From contig JAOACM010000180.1 in the NCBI GenBank assembly GCA_026417845.1, positions 1-8,285 on the forward strand: DNA of 8,285 nucleotides, given 5' to 3'. This document shows positions 1 through 6,550 of this stretch, in pieces. The stretch's first letter is position 1; every line of letters begins with the position of its first letter. The position numbers were made by a program, and so were the translations under genes. The DNA is from Planctomycetota bacterium. Its GTDB lineage: Bacteria; Planctomycetota; SZUA-567; H5-PLA8; CALKMO01. Under the pieces are notes generated by a model. That model was not told where the DNA came from and did not search any database. It saw only the letters and a program-made list of their open reading frames with translations.

Positions 1-1637
1 GGGTATGCATGGTCGAGGTGGATGGAGCCAGGACGCTCGTTGCCTCGTGCGCCATGCCGGTCACGGAAGGGATGAACGTCAGGACGAATACGCGGAGGGT
101 GCGCGAGGCCCGGAAGACGGTCGTGGAACTGCTGCTCTCCGAACACGAGGGCGACTGCCAGATCTGCGATCGCGGCGAGGATTGCGAGCTCAGGGCCCTG
201 GCCCAGGAGCTGGGAATCCGGGAAATCCGCTACAGGGGGGAGAAGCCGCCGCCACATATGGACGCTACTTCCCCATCGCTCGTTCGCGATGCATCCAAGT
301 GCATAAAATGCCGCCGCTGCGCGCAGGCTTGCATCCAGGCGCAGGGAGTAGGGGCGATATTCCCTCAGAACAGAGGTTTCGATACCGTCATCGGACCGGC
401 GTTTGAGGCAGGGTTGGCGGATACCGTCTGCGTGAACTGCGGCCAGTGCGCGGCGGTCTGCCCGGTCGGTGCCATCGTCGAGAAGACTCAGATAAACGAG
501 GTATGGACGGCGCTCGATGATCCCTCGAAGCATGTCGTGGTGCAGACTGCGCCGGCGATCCGGGCGGCGCTGGGCGAGTGCTTTGGATACCCGCCGGGGA
601 CGCTGGTGACAGGCAAGATGGTCACCGCGCTCAGGCGCCTCGGCTTCGACGCCGTGTTCGATACTAACTTCACGGCCGACCTCACCATTATGGAGGAAGG
701 GACCGAACTGCTGTCGAGGCTCAGGAAAGCGCTGGTTGAGAAAAAGCCGGTGGCTCTCCCTATGTTCACCAGCTGCTCGCCTGGATGGATCAAGTTCGCC
801 GAGCACTTCTTCCCGGAGATGCTCCCGAACCTGTCCACTTGCAAGTCTCCGCAGCAGATGTTCGGTGCCGTGGCGAAGACGTACTATGCCTCGAAGCTCG
901 GTAAGAAGCCCGAGGATATCTACGTGGTGTCCGTAATGCCCTGCACCGCGAAGAAGTTCGAGGCGCAGAGGGCGGAGATGAACTCGAGCGGCGTCAGGGA
1001 CGTGGACGCCGTGCTGACTACCCGCGAGCTCGGCCGGATGATACGTCAGGCCGGCATAGACTTCGCTTCGCTGCCGGACGGTCAGGCGGATGCCCCTCTG
1101 GGGCTTTCCTCCGGCGCCGCGGATATCTTCGCCAACACCGGAGGCGTGATGGAGGCGGCGCTCAGGACCGCCTATGAAATCGTTACCGGAAGGCAGCTCC
1201 CGTTCGAAAACCTGCATGTCAGGCCGATAGCCGGGCTGGAGGGCGTCAAGGAGGCTTCGCTGAAGATCGAAGGGACGCGCCCGGAATGGTCGTTCCTCGA
1301 AGGCGTTACGCTGAATGTGGCGGTAGCACATGGCCTGGGCAACGCGAGGAAGATAATAGAGAAGGCCAGGAGCGAACCGGGCAGGTACCATTTCATCGAG
1401 ATAATGACCTGTCCTGGCGGGTGCATCGGCGGCGGCGGGCAGCCGAGGTTTACGACCGACGAGGTGCGGAAGGCCAGGATCGGGGCGATCTACAAGGAGG
1501 ACGAGGGAAAGAAGCTGCGGAAGTCGCACGAAAACCCACAGATAAAGCAGATATATGAGGAGTTTCTGGAAAAGCCGCTTGGCGAAAAGTCGCACAAGCT
1601 GCTTCATACGAAGTACACGCCGAGGAACCGGACATAG
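1..1637 (+). CDS. hydA: [FeFe]-hydrogenase catalytic subunit, Group A M3-type (5' end cut off by window)
   Basis: Catalyses reversible H2 oxidation/proton reduction, probably in the cytoplasm. The reading frame is open from the first base, and the codons before the Met at 9 read Val-Cys. That Cys (6-8) and the Cys at 48-50 have the CX13C spacing of the last two ligands of the N-terminal [2Fe-2S] domain, so the true start lies upstream; roughly 40-50 residues are missing, judged from family length. Next come the His-ligated [4Fe-4S] motif HX3CX2CX5C (144-185), two ferredoxin-type [4Fe-4S] motifs (about 300-345 and 429-470), then the H-cluster domain: L1 TSCSPGW (768-788), L2 MPCTAKKFE (about 936-962), L3 EIMTCPGGCIGGGG (about 1398-1439). 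The C-terminal small-subunit region (SHENP...LLHTKY) is present and ends at TAG 1635-1637. This domain order matches CpI and the HydA/HndD subunit of NAD(P)-linked or electron-bifurcating complexes. Partner subunits would be expected upstream but are not visible. Odd point: L1 has Ser where most enzymes have the second Cys. Confidence 0.96.
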   Translation, partial: VCMVEVDGARTLVASCAMPVTEGMNVRTNTRRVREARKTVVELLLSEHEGDCQICDRGEDCELRALAQELGIREIRYRGEKPPPHMDATSPSLVRDASKCIKCRRCAQACIQAQGVGAIFPQNRGFDTVIGPAFEAGLADTVCVNCGQCAAVCPVGAIVEKTQINEVWTALDDPSKHVVVQTAPAIRAALGECFGYPPGTLVTGKMVTALRRLGFDAVFDTNFTADLTIMEEGTELLSRLRKALVEKKPVALPMFTSCSPGWIKFAEHFFPEMLPNLSTCKSPQQMFGAVAKTYYASKLGKKPEDIYVVSVMPCTAKKFEAQRAEMNSSGVRDVDAVLTTRELGRMIRQAGIDFASLPDGQADAPLGLSSGAADIFANTGGVMEAALRTAYEIVTGRQLPFENLHVRPIAGLEGVKEASLKIEGTRPEWSFLEGVTLNVAVAHGLGNARKIIEKARSEPGRYHFIEIMTCPGGCIGGGGQPRFTTDEVRKARIGAIYKEDEGKKLRKSHENPQIKQIYEEFLEKPLGEKSHKLLHTKYTPRNRT

Positions 1638-1717
1638 AGCCTGTCCGAAAACCTGCCGGCAGGCGGCTTGCAGCTTTGCGATCCCGACACCCCGGCGGGA
1701 GGTTTCGGGACAGGGTC
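1635..1717. repeat. 83-bp palindromic repeat, copy 1
   Basis: This 83-bp unit begins at the hydA stop codon (the TAG is its first three bases) and ends in CAGGGTC. It aligns without gaps to 2098-2180; I count 65 of 83 identical positions, with divergence concentrated in the middle. The ends form an imperfect inverted repeat: left arm 1640-1660 (starting CCTGTCCGAAAACC) pairs with right arm 1694-1714 (ending GGTTTCGGGACAGG) at 17 of 21 positions. The transcript could therefore fold into a long hairpin directly after hydA and might end or stabilise the message. No U-tract follows, so it is not a classical intrinsic terminator. It resembles REP- or MITE-type dispersed elements; I do not recognise the family. 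Confidence 0.85.
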
Positions 1718-1802
1718 GCAAGGTGGTCCGTCCGGCCGCTCAGCCGGTAGAGGTGGCGATTCCGGCGTGCCGGCACATGCCAGGTCCGCTGGCAGAAATG
1801 GC

Positions 1803-1939
1803 GCGGTAATTGTTTACCGCCCCCTGATGTCGGGACACAGCGGGCGGAGCGGACCCGTTAGTGGCGCGCCGTTGTCGCCCCGGTTCGCGCGCTATCAGTA
1901 GCAGCCGATGCCTGAGAGCGGCAAACAATTACATGCCGC
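1803..1939. repeat. Pair of inverted repeats enclosing ~100 bp (MITE-like or paired operator)
   Basis: GTAATTGTTTACCGC at 1806-1820 and GCGGCAAACAATTAC at 1918-1932 are reverse complements at 14 of 15 positions. Each arm is also locally symmetrical: 1803-1809 and 1814-1820 form a perfect 7-bp stem (GCGGTAA/TTACCGC) with a 4-base loop, and 1918-1923 with 1934-1939 form GCGGCA/TGCCGC around 10 bases. The AT-rich core AAACAATTAC stands out in GC-rich DNA. Two readings are possible: terminal inverted repeats of a tiny non-autonomous element, or two opposed binding sites for one regulator. I see no clear target-site duplication. Confidence 0.5.
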
Positions 1940-2097
1940 GCAATGGTGGATTGCGGGGGTGTATGGCCGTAACAGCGAGTTCAGGACGTGGTAAGGGCTG
2001 AAGACCTGATCTGCCATTGCCCGCCCCGTTCAAAGGGATCGGGCCGGATATACGCCATGGGCGCGCCCTCCCGCGGGCCGTTCCATGGCTTTGCATT

Positions 2098-2180
2098 TAG
2101 AGCCTATCCGAAAACCGGCCGCCGTGAGTCTTACGGCCCTGCGATCCTGACTCCGTGGCGAGAGGTTTTGGGACAGGATC
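2098..2180. repeat. 83-bp palindromic repeat, copy 2
   Basis: Second full-length copy of the element at 1635-1717, in the same orientation and of identical length, beginning TAGAGCCTATCCGAAAACC and ending GGGACAGGATC. Left arm 2103-2123 and right arm 2157-2177 form an imperfect inverted repeat (16 of 21 positions). The loop-proximal 23 bases match copy 1 at only 13 positions, while the right 41 bases match at 34. That pattern fits selection or mobility acting on the ends rather than a coding function. Confidence 0.85.
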
Positions 2181-2186
2181 TCGAAG

Positions 2187-2262
2187 TCTATCCAGAAACC
2201 TCCGGACGGGAAGGGATACAGCATCTATTCCTAAGCTTCGCACCTGGAGTTTTTGGGGAAGC
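2187..2262. repeat. Degenerate third copy of the palindromic repeat
   Basis: Starting 7 bp after copy 2, TCTATCCAGAAACCTCC (2187-2203) matches the reverse complement of the repeat's right arm at 14 of 17 positions. About 40 bases later a sequence starting near 2244 (GGAGTTTTTGGGGAAG) resembles the right arm AGAGGTTTTGGGACAG at 12 of 16. The two arms pair with each other imperfectly. Spacing is close to that of the full copies, so this looks like a decayed third unit, but the middle is not alignable by eye. Confidence 0.45.
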
Positions 2263-2367
2263 TCTTATGGCCATGCACCCGGGGGCCCGGGCTTTGCTCG
2301 CCTGGCGGCATGTCGCGGGGTATGATGCGGCCATGGTGGTGCGCTCGTGACGGCCCGGGCGCTGGCT

Positions 2368-2410
2368 GGATACGCATCGCGGCGGCTGACGGGATACGTG
2401 TCGCGGCCGC
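2368..2410 (+). repeat. Two 19-bp direct repeats, 24-bp period, upstream of sensor kinase gene
   Basis: GGATACGCATCGCGGCGGC (2368-2386) and GGATACGTGTCGCGGCCGC (2392-2410) match at 16 of 19 positions, start to start 24 bp apart, and end 60 bp before the ATG at 2471. Weaker 24-bp periodicity seems to continue to about 2463. Tandem sites at this distance could bind an activator or repressor of the signalling operon. Equally it may be a decayed tandem repeat; the GC bias makes chance similarity easier. Confidence 0.4.
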
Positions 2411-2470
2411 TTCCACGGTGCTGGCGGCGCGCCTCGTCGCGGTCCGGGCGGCGGATGGAGTCGGAGGCCG

Positions 2471-4576
2471 ATGAGTTCGAAGGACGGTGCCGCGAATAAC
2501 GTCGGGATAGTCAGCACCATTCCAGAGCGCTGCAAGCGGTGTTATACCTGCGTCCGAGATTGTCCCGCCAAGGCGATAAAGGTCGAGGGAGGACAGGCCA
2601 GGGTGATGCCCGAAAGGTGCATCGCCTGCGGCAACTGCGTCAAGGTTTGCGCCCAGCAGGCCAAGCTCATACAGGAAGATACAGACCGCGTCTTCAGCAT
2701 GCTTTCCTCCGGCGAAAAGGTCTTCGCGTGCCTGGCACCTTCTTTCCCTGCGGCCTTCGACGGTTTTTCCCCGGGTCAGCTGGTTGCAGCGGTGAGGAGA
2801 CTGGGGTTTGCCGGAATCTGGGAAGTGGCCTTCGGCGCGGAACTCGTAAGCAGGGCCTACGCTAAACTCTTCGAATCCGCCCGTCCGTCCGGCAGACGTC
2901 TCATCGCCACTCCGTGCCCTGCCATAACGGCATTCGTGGAGATGCATATGCCGGAACTCGGCGGCTGCCTGGCACCGATCGTATCGCCCATGGTGGCGAC
3001 GGCGCGCGCCATCAGGCGCCGGCACGGGCCGGATGTCCGGACCGTGTTTATCGGCCCCTGTGTCGCCAAGAAGAACGAACTGAAGGACCCGGCTCTGGAA
3101 GGCGAGCTTGATGCGGCCATCACGTTCGCGGAGTTGATGCGGATGTTTCAGCGCGCGGGGATATCCCCCCCCTCCCTTCCGGATGAAGATCCGGACGGAC
3201 CTTCTGCCTGGCTGGGGAAGGCGTTCGCCATTTCCGGCGGCCTGCTTAAAAACGCGGGTCTCAGCGCCGACATCCTCGCCAACGATGTCCTGGTGGCAGA
3301 GGGGAAGGACCGCATCCTGGCCGTCCTCGACGCGCTCGTGGAACGGCAGAGCGCCGCGTCTTTTTTTGATCTGCTGTTCTGTGAGGGCTGCATAAACGGG
3401 CCGAAGATGCCGGGCAGGCTGAGCCTTTTCGCCAGGAAGGAAAAGCTGGTCGAGTTCATCCGCAGGAGGATGGAAAGCGTTTCGCCCGAACAGGCAGGGC
3501 AGGATCTGAAAGAATTCGAAGACCTGGACCTGTCCAGGAAGTTCCTGCGCAAGCCCGTCAAACTGCGTATGCCGGCGGAAGAAGAGATCGCCTCCGCCCT
3601 GAAGACGATGAAGAAATTCCGCTTCGAGGATCAGCTTAACTGCGGCGCCTGCGGCTACCAGACCTGCCGCGAGAAGGCGGTAGCGGTCTGTCAGGGGCTG
3701 GCCGAGGCCAGCATGTGCCTGCCGTACCTGGTCGAGGAGCTTGAGCAGGCCTGCCGGAACCTGGAGGCGTCCCACAGGGAACTAGCGGCGACGCAGGACA
3801 GGCTCATACAGACAGAACGTCTCGCTTCCATGGGACAGCTTTCCGCCGGCATAGCCCACGAGATCAATAACCCGCTCGGGACGATCCTGCTGTATTCGCA
3901 CATGCTGATAAAGCAGATAAGAGACGATGAGGCGAAAAAATCGGACCTGATGACGATCGCCAGTGAGGCCAAGCGATGCAAGGACATAGTGCGCGGCCTC
4001 CTGGACTTCGCGCGGCAATCCAGGATATCGAAGTCCCCCACGGAAGTGCGGGGCGTGCTGGACGAGGTAGCGAAGATAGTGGAGACCAAGGCAGGCGTGG
4101 CCGGCGTCCGGGTCCGGATGGAAGTCGAGGACGGGATGCCGCAGGTCCTGCTGGACGGAGCCCAGATACGCCAGGCGCTGGTCAATCTGGTGGACAACGC
4201 AATAGACGCCTGCGCGGCGAAACGGGGCGAGGTGCTGGTATCCGCGCGGATGAGCAGGGGCGGCGGCGCTCTTGAAATAAGGGTGTCCGATAACGGGACG
4301 GGCATCCCGAAAAAGCACCTGTCGAAGCTGTTCACTCCCTTCTTCACTACCAAGGAAATGGGGAAAGGGACGGGACTCGGGCTTGCGATAGTATACGGCA
4401 TCGTCAAGATGCACTCGGGCGACATTTCCGTTGAGAGCGAGGAGGGGAGAGGGACCACGTTCATCCTGTCGCTTCCGGCCGGCGATAGCGCTCTGAGCGG
4501 CGCGGTCCCGGGGCCCCCGCCGAGGGCAGGCGCGATCCGGAGCAGCGGGGATAAGGGGGGGCGCGGCGATGGCTGA
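2471..4576 (+). CDS. [FeFe]-hydrogenase-like sensor histidine kinase (HydS/Group C-D-like sensor fused to kinase)
   Basis: A 701-residue soluble protein, probably a cytoplasmic sensor of H2 or redox state. Domains in order: two-[4Fe-4S] ferredoxin domain (C21, C24, C27, C31 and C50, C53, C56, C60); hydrogenase large-subunit-like domain (about 75-345); an RnfB/CFeSP-type 4Fe-4S motif CX2CX4CX16C (C391, C394, C399, C416); a short coiled coil (about 422-452); HisKA with H-box AHEINNP and phospho-acceptor H463; HATPase with N-box N576, DNGTGIP (from D607) and GTGLGLA. No transmembrane segment is seen. H-cluster ligand positions are mostly kept but altered: L1 is TPCP (C149, with Pro148 where the proton-relay Cys normally sits), L2 is GPCVAKKNE (C197), L3 is DLLFCEGCINGP (C304, C307), one residue shorter between the Cys than CX3C. 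This argues for sensing rather than fast catalysis. There is no PAS domain, unlike typical HydS. The gene overlaps the next by 8 bp. GGATGGAG at 2453-2460 is a plausible ribosome site. A roughly 25-residue Gly/Pro-rich tail follows the ATPase domain. Confidence 0.9.
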   Translation: MSSKDGAANNVGIVSTIPERCKRCYTCVRDCPAKAIKVEGGQARVMPERCIACGNCVKVCAQQAKLIQEDTDRVFSMLSSGEKVFACLAPSFPAAFDGFSPGQLVAAVRRLGFAGIWEVAFGAELVSRAYAKLFESARPSGRRLIATPCPAITAFVEMHMPELGGCLAPIVSPMVATARAIRRRHGPDVRTVFIGPCVAKKNELKDPALEGELDAAITFAELMRMFQRAGISPPSLPDEDPDGPSAWLGKAFAISGGLLKNAGLSADILANDVLVAEGKDRILAVLDALVERQSAASFFDLLFCEGCINGPKMPGRLSLFARKEKLVEFIRRRMESVSPEQAGQDLKEFEDLDLSRKFLRKPVKLRMPAEEEIASALKTMKKFRFEDQLNCGACGYQTCREKAVAVCQGLAEASMCLPYLVEELEQACRNLEASHRELAATQDRLIQTERLASMGQLSAGIAHEINNPLGTILLYSHMLIKQIRDDEAKKSDLMTIASEAKRCKDIVRGLLDFARQSRISKSPTEVRGVLDEVAKIVETKAGVAGVRVRMEVEDGMPQVLLDGAQIRQALVNLVDNAIDACAAKRGEVLVSARMSRGGGALEIRVSDNGTGIPKKHLSKLFTPFFTTKEMGKGTGLGLAIVYGIVKMHSGDISVESEEGRGTTFILSLPAGDSALSGAVPGPPPRAGAIRSSGDKGGRGDG

Positions 4577-4997
4577 CGGGCGGCCGGCAATACTGCTGGT
4601 GGATGACGACCCGGACTTTCTCGACCTCGTTCAGGAGGTTCTGGAAGGGCGCGGTTACAGGGTGATCCGGGCATCCAGCCCGGCCGATGCGCTCGCCGCC
4701 GTCGCCAGGGAAATCCCCGACCTGATAGTCACCGATCTCATGATGACTTCGCTTGATTCCGGATTCGCCCTTGCAAGGCAGCTCAAGGCAGACCCGCGGC
4801 TCGCCGCCGTCCCGGTAGTCGTAGCGACGGCCGTGGCGAAAAAACTGGGGATAAGTTTTTTGCCGGGCAATGCCGGAGACCTCGAGGCCATGAAGGCTGA
4901 CGCTTACTTCGAAAAACCGCTCGATCCCGACGCCTTCCTCCGGAAGGTATCGGAACTGATTTCGAGGCGTGAAGATGCAAAGAGGCGTGGAATATGA
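4569..4997 (+). CDS. Single-domain (CheY-like) response regulator
   Basis: A 142-residue receiver with no output domain. Visible receiver residues are the acidic pocket D12/D13 (LLVDDDP), phospho-acceptor D56 (VTDLMM), switch Thr T87 (VVATAVA) and K116 (YFEKPLD). The gap from the Thr to the Lys is 29 residues, about seven more than in a typical receiver, with the extra sequence around KLGISFLPGNAGDLE, so the alpha4 face that normally contacts partners is remodelled. The gene overlaps the sensor kinase gene by 8 bp at its start and the following gene by 4 bp (ATGA), showing translational coupling. AAGGGGGG at 4553-4560 lies 8 bases before the ATG. The likely role is to receive phosphate from the hydrogenase-like kinase and act as a phosphorelay intermediate or protein-binding switch; it has no DNA-binding part of its own. 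Confidence 0.88.
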   Translation: MADGRPAILLVDDDPDFLDLVQEVLEGRGYRVIRASSPADALAAVAREIPDLIVTDLMMTSLDSGFALARQLKADPRLAAVPVVVATAVAKKLGISFLPGNAGDLEAMKADAYFEKPLDPDAFLRKVSELISRREDAKRRGI

Positions 4998-6514
4998 ACG
5001 ACGCTCCGGAACGGATACTTGTGGTTGATGACGAACCCGGTATGCGGGAGGGTTGCCGCAGAGTTCTGGCTGGGGAAGGGTACGAAGTCGAATGCGCGGC
5101 GGATGGCGCGGAGGGGCTGGAGGTATTCAAAGCGAAGCGGAACTTCAGCGCGGTGCTGGCTGACCTCAAGATGCCGCGCATGGGGGGACTGGAGCTGATA
5201 GAGGCGATACGCAGGCTGGACGAGGACGTCGTGCTGATCGTCATAACGGCCTACGCGACGATAGAAACGGCGGTCGAGGCGACCAAGCGCGGCGCCTACG
5301 GATACATCCCGAAGCCGTTTACGCCGGACGAAATACTCCTGCCTGTCAGGAACGGGCTCGAGCGGCGGGCGCTCGCGCTGGAGGCGAAGAGGCTCAGGGC
5401 GGAGAAGGAGCGCAGCTTGGCGGCCCTGGCCGAGGAGAGGTCGAAGACCGGAACCATAATAAACTGCATGACGGATGGCGTGATCGTCGTCAACGCCGGC
5501 CGGAAGCTGGTGCTGCGCAACGCCGCGGCCGTCCGCATCCTGCCGGCCCTCGCTTCCCTGGCGCTTCCGGCGCCGCTTTCGGAGGCCCGCTGTCCCGATA
5601 TCGAATCGGTCGTGGAGGAAATAATGGCCGGGACGGGACCGGCGATGGTATCGCGGGAGATGACGATCGAGGATCGGACTTACATGGCGAACGCCAGCCC
5701 GGTCCTGGAAGGCGGGCCGAAACCTCTCGGGGTGGTGGCCGTGCTCCGGGACATAACCGCGATCAAGAAGCTGGAGGTCGCCAAGTCCATGTTCGTTTCG
5801 ATGGTCGCGCACGAGATCAAGAACCCACTGGCCGCCATCGAGGGATATCTGAACGCGGTGCTGGCCGGCGCCGTAAGCGGCGACGGGGAGAAGTTGCGTG
5901 CGATACTCGATCGCTGCCGTATCCGGGCCCGGGCTTTGCGCGAGATGGTACTCGATCTGCTGAACATAACCGCGATTCAGACCGGTCGTTTCGTCCTGAG
6001 GCGCGCGCGCCTGGATGCCAGAACCGCAGCGGCCGAAGCCGTGGAAAGCTTCCGGGAGAAGGCCATGGCCAGAAATATCCCGCTAGCGATGGAACCGGCC
6101 CCGCCCGGCGGCGAATGCGAGGTCCTCGCCGACAGGGACGCGCTGCTTTCGATTTTCGGGAATCTGGTGGATAACGCCATAAAGTACACTCCGGAAGGTG
6201 GCCGTGTGTCGGTTGGCGTGCGGCGGTCCGGGGATTTCGTCCTGGTTTCGGTGAGCGATACCGGGATCGGCATAAAGCCCGAGGACAGGGCGCGGATTTT
6301 CGAGGAGTTCTACAGGGTCAGGAACGAGTACACTTCGAAGGTGCCGGGTACGGGGCTGGGACTGGCGCTCGTCAGGCAGCTGGTTGAGATGCATCAGGGG
6401 CGGGTATCGGTCGAGAGCGCTCCGGGCAAAGGCAGCGTCTTCACCGTGTGGCTTCCCGCCGCGCCCCCTGGGGATACAGCGGGGAAGGATACCGGCCTTG
6501 GGGAAGCTTCCTGA
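4994..6514 (+). CDS. Receiver-PAS-histidine kinase signalling protein
   Basis: A 506-residue cytoplasmic protein with an N-terminal receiver (about 6-120; D12/D13, phospho-acceptor D57 in LADLKMP, K107 in PKPF), a charged helical linker (about 122-152), a PAS-like domain (about 155-258, ending in the typical VLRDITAIKKLE), a HisKA domain with H273 in MVAHEIKNP, and a HATPase domain (N394 in LVDNAIKYTPEGG, DTGIGI, GTGLGLALV). It has no transmembrane helix or DNA-binding domain. With the receiver in front, input phosphate at D57 may tune the kinase activity of the same protein, as in receiver-first kinases. It is translationally coupled to the upstream receiver gene (ATGA overlap) with AGAGG at 4981-4985. 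The natural reading is a second kinase layer downstream of, or parallel to, the hydrogenase-like sensor. The PAS ligand cannot be predicted; no obvious haem or flavin signature residue was identified. Confidence 0.88.
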   Translation: MNDAPERILVVDDEPGMREGCRRVLAGEGYEVECAADGAEGLEVFKAKRNFSAVLADLKMPRMGGLELIEAIRRLDEDVVLIVITAYATIETAVEATKRGAYGYIPKPFTPDEILLPVRNGLERRALALEAKRLRAEKERSLAALAEERSKTGTIINCMTDGVIVVNAGRKLVLRNAAAVRILPALASLALPAPLSEARCPDIESVVEEIMAGTGPAMVSREMTIEDRTYMANASPVLEGGPKPLGVVAVLRDITAIKKLEVAKSMFVSMVAHEIKNPLAAIEGYLNAVLAGAVSGDGEKLRAILDRCRIRARALREMVLDLLNITAIQTGRFVLRRARLDARTAAAEAVESFREKAMARNIPLAMEPAPPGGECEVLADRDALLSIFGNLVDNAIKYTPEGGRVSVGVRRSGDFVLVSVSDTGIGIKPEDRARIFEEFYRVRNEYTSKVPGTGLGLALVRQLVEMHQGRVSVESAPGKGSVFTVWLPAAPPGDTAGKDTGLGEAS

Positions 6515-6515
6515 A

Positions 6516-6550
6516 CCGGCGGGAGCTGGTTTCGGGACGCGCTCGCAGGA
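6516..6550. repeat. Partial right arm of the palindromic repeat, just after the kinase stop codon
   Basis: CCGGCGGGAG (6516-6525), CTG, then GTTTCGGGAC (6529-6538) reproduces the right arm of copy 1 (CCGGCGGGAG directly followed by GTTTCGGGAC at 1692-1711) except for a 3-bp insertion. TCGCAGG at 6544-6550 parallels TCGCAAGG after copy 1. No matching left arm is visible upstream, where the kinase gene ends at 6514. It looks like a truncated copy of the same element. Confidence 0.6.

Larger units (their letters stand above)
1638..2470. other. 833-bp intergenic region, repeat-rich, no convincing gene
   Basis: I see no supportable protein-coding gene here. The open frames present (for example 1988-2350 on +) lack a recognisable domain and run straight through palindromic repeats. 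What it does hold is listed separately: two 83-bp palindromic repeats in the same orientation, a degenerate third, a pair of inverted sequences around 1803-1939, and two near-identical 19-bp sequences 24 bp apart just upstream of the sensor kinase gene. No clear sigma-70 or sigma-54 promoter could be picked by eye. A promoter for the 2471 operon should lie here, because the distance from hydA and the hairpins argue against simple read-through. Confidence 0.7.

Noticed and set aside
9..11. Met codon at 9 as the start of hydA
   Set aside because: The codons before it encode Val-Cys in frame, and that Cys has the correct spacing to be a [2Fe-2S] ligand, so translation begins upstream of the window.
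1694..1717. Intrinsic terminator after hydA
   Set aside because: The repeat can form a strong hairpin but no T-run follows it, so a Rho-independent terminator cannot be claimed.
2276..2291. Palindrome around CCCGGGGGCCCGGG
   Set aside because: It is a simple GC-rich symmetrical tract with no partner or neighbouring signal, expected by chance at this base composition.
1988..2350. Possible 120-residue plus-strand gene in the hydA-sensor gap
   Set aside because: It runs through the second palindromic repeat and a degenerate third, has no good ribosome site and no recognisable protein features.
2340..2385. Sigma-54-type GG-N10-GC pattern upstream of the sensor operon
   Set aside because: Only the GG and GC pairs match; the rest of the TGGCAC-N5-TTGC consensus is absent, and such pairs are common in GC-rich DNA.
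3165..3367. Homopolymer runs (eight C at 3165-3172, seven T at 3361-3367) as possible programmed frameshift sites or sequence errors in the sensor kinase gene
   Set aside because: The frame is continuous on both sides, and the hydrogenase-like L2 and L3 motifs before and after the runs are in the same frame.
2231..3775. Long open frame on the minus strand (514 codons)
   Set aside because: It lies opposite the sensor kinase gene, has no recognisable domain and is rich in Arg, Gly, Ala and His, as expected for an antisense shadow of GC-rich coding DNA.
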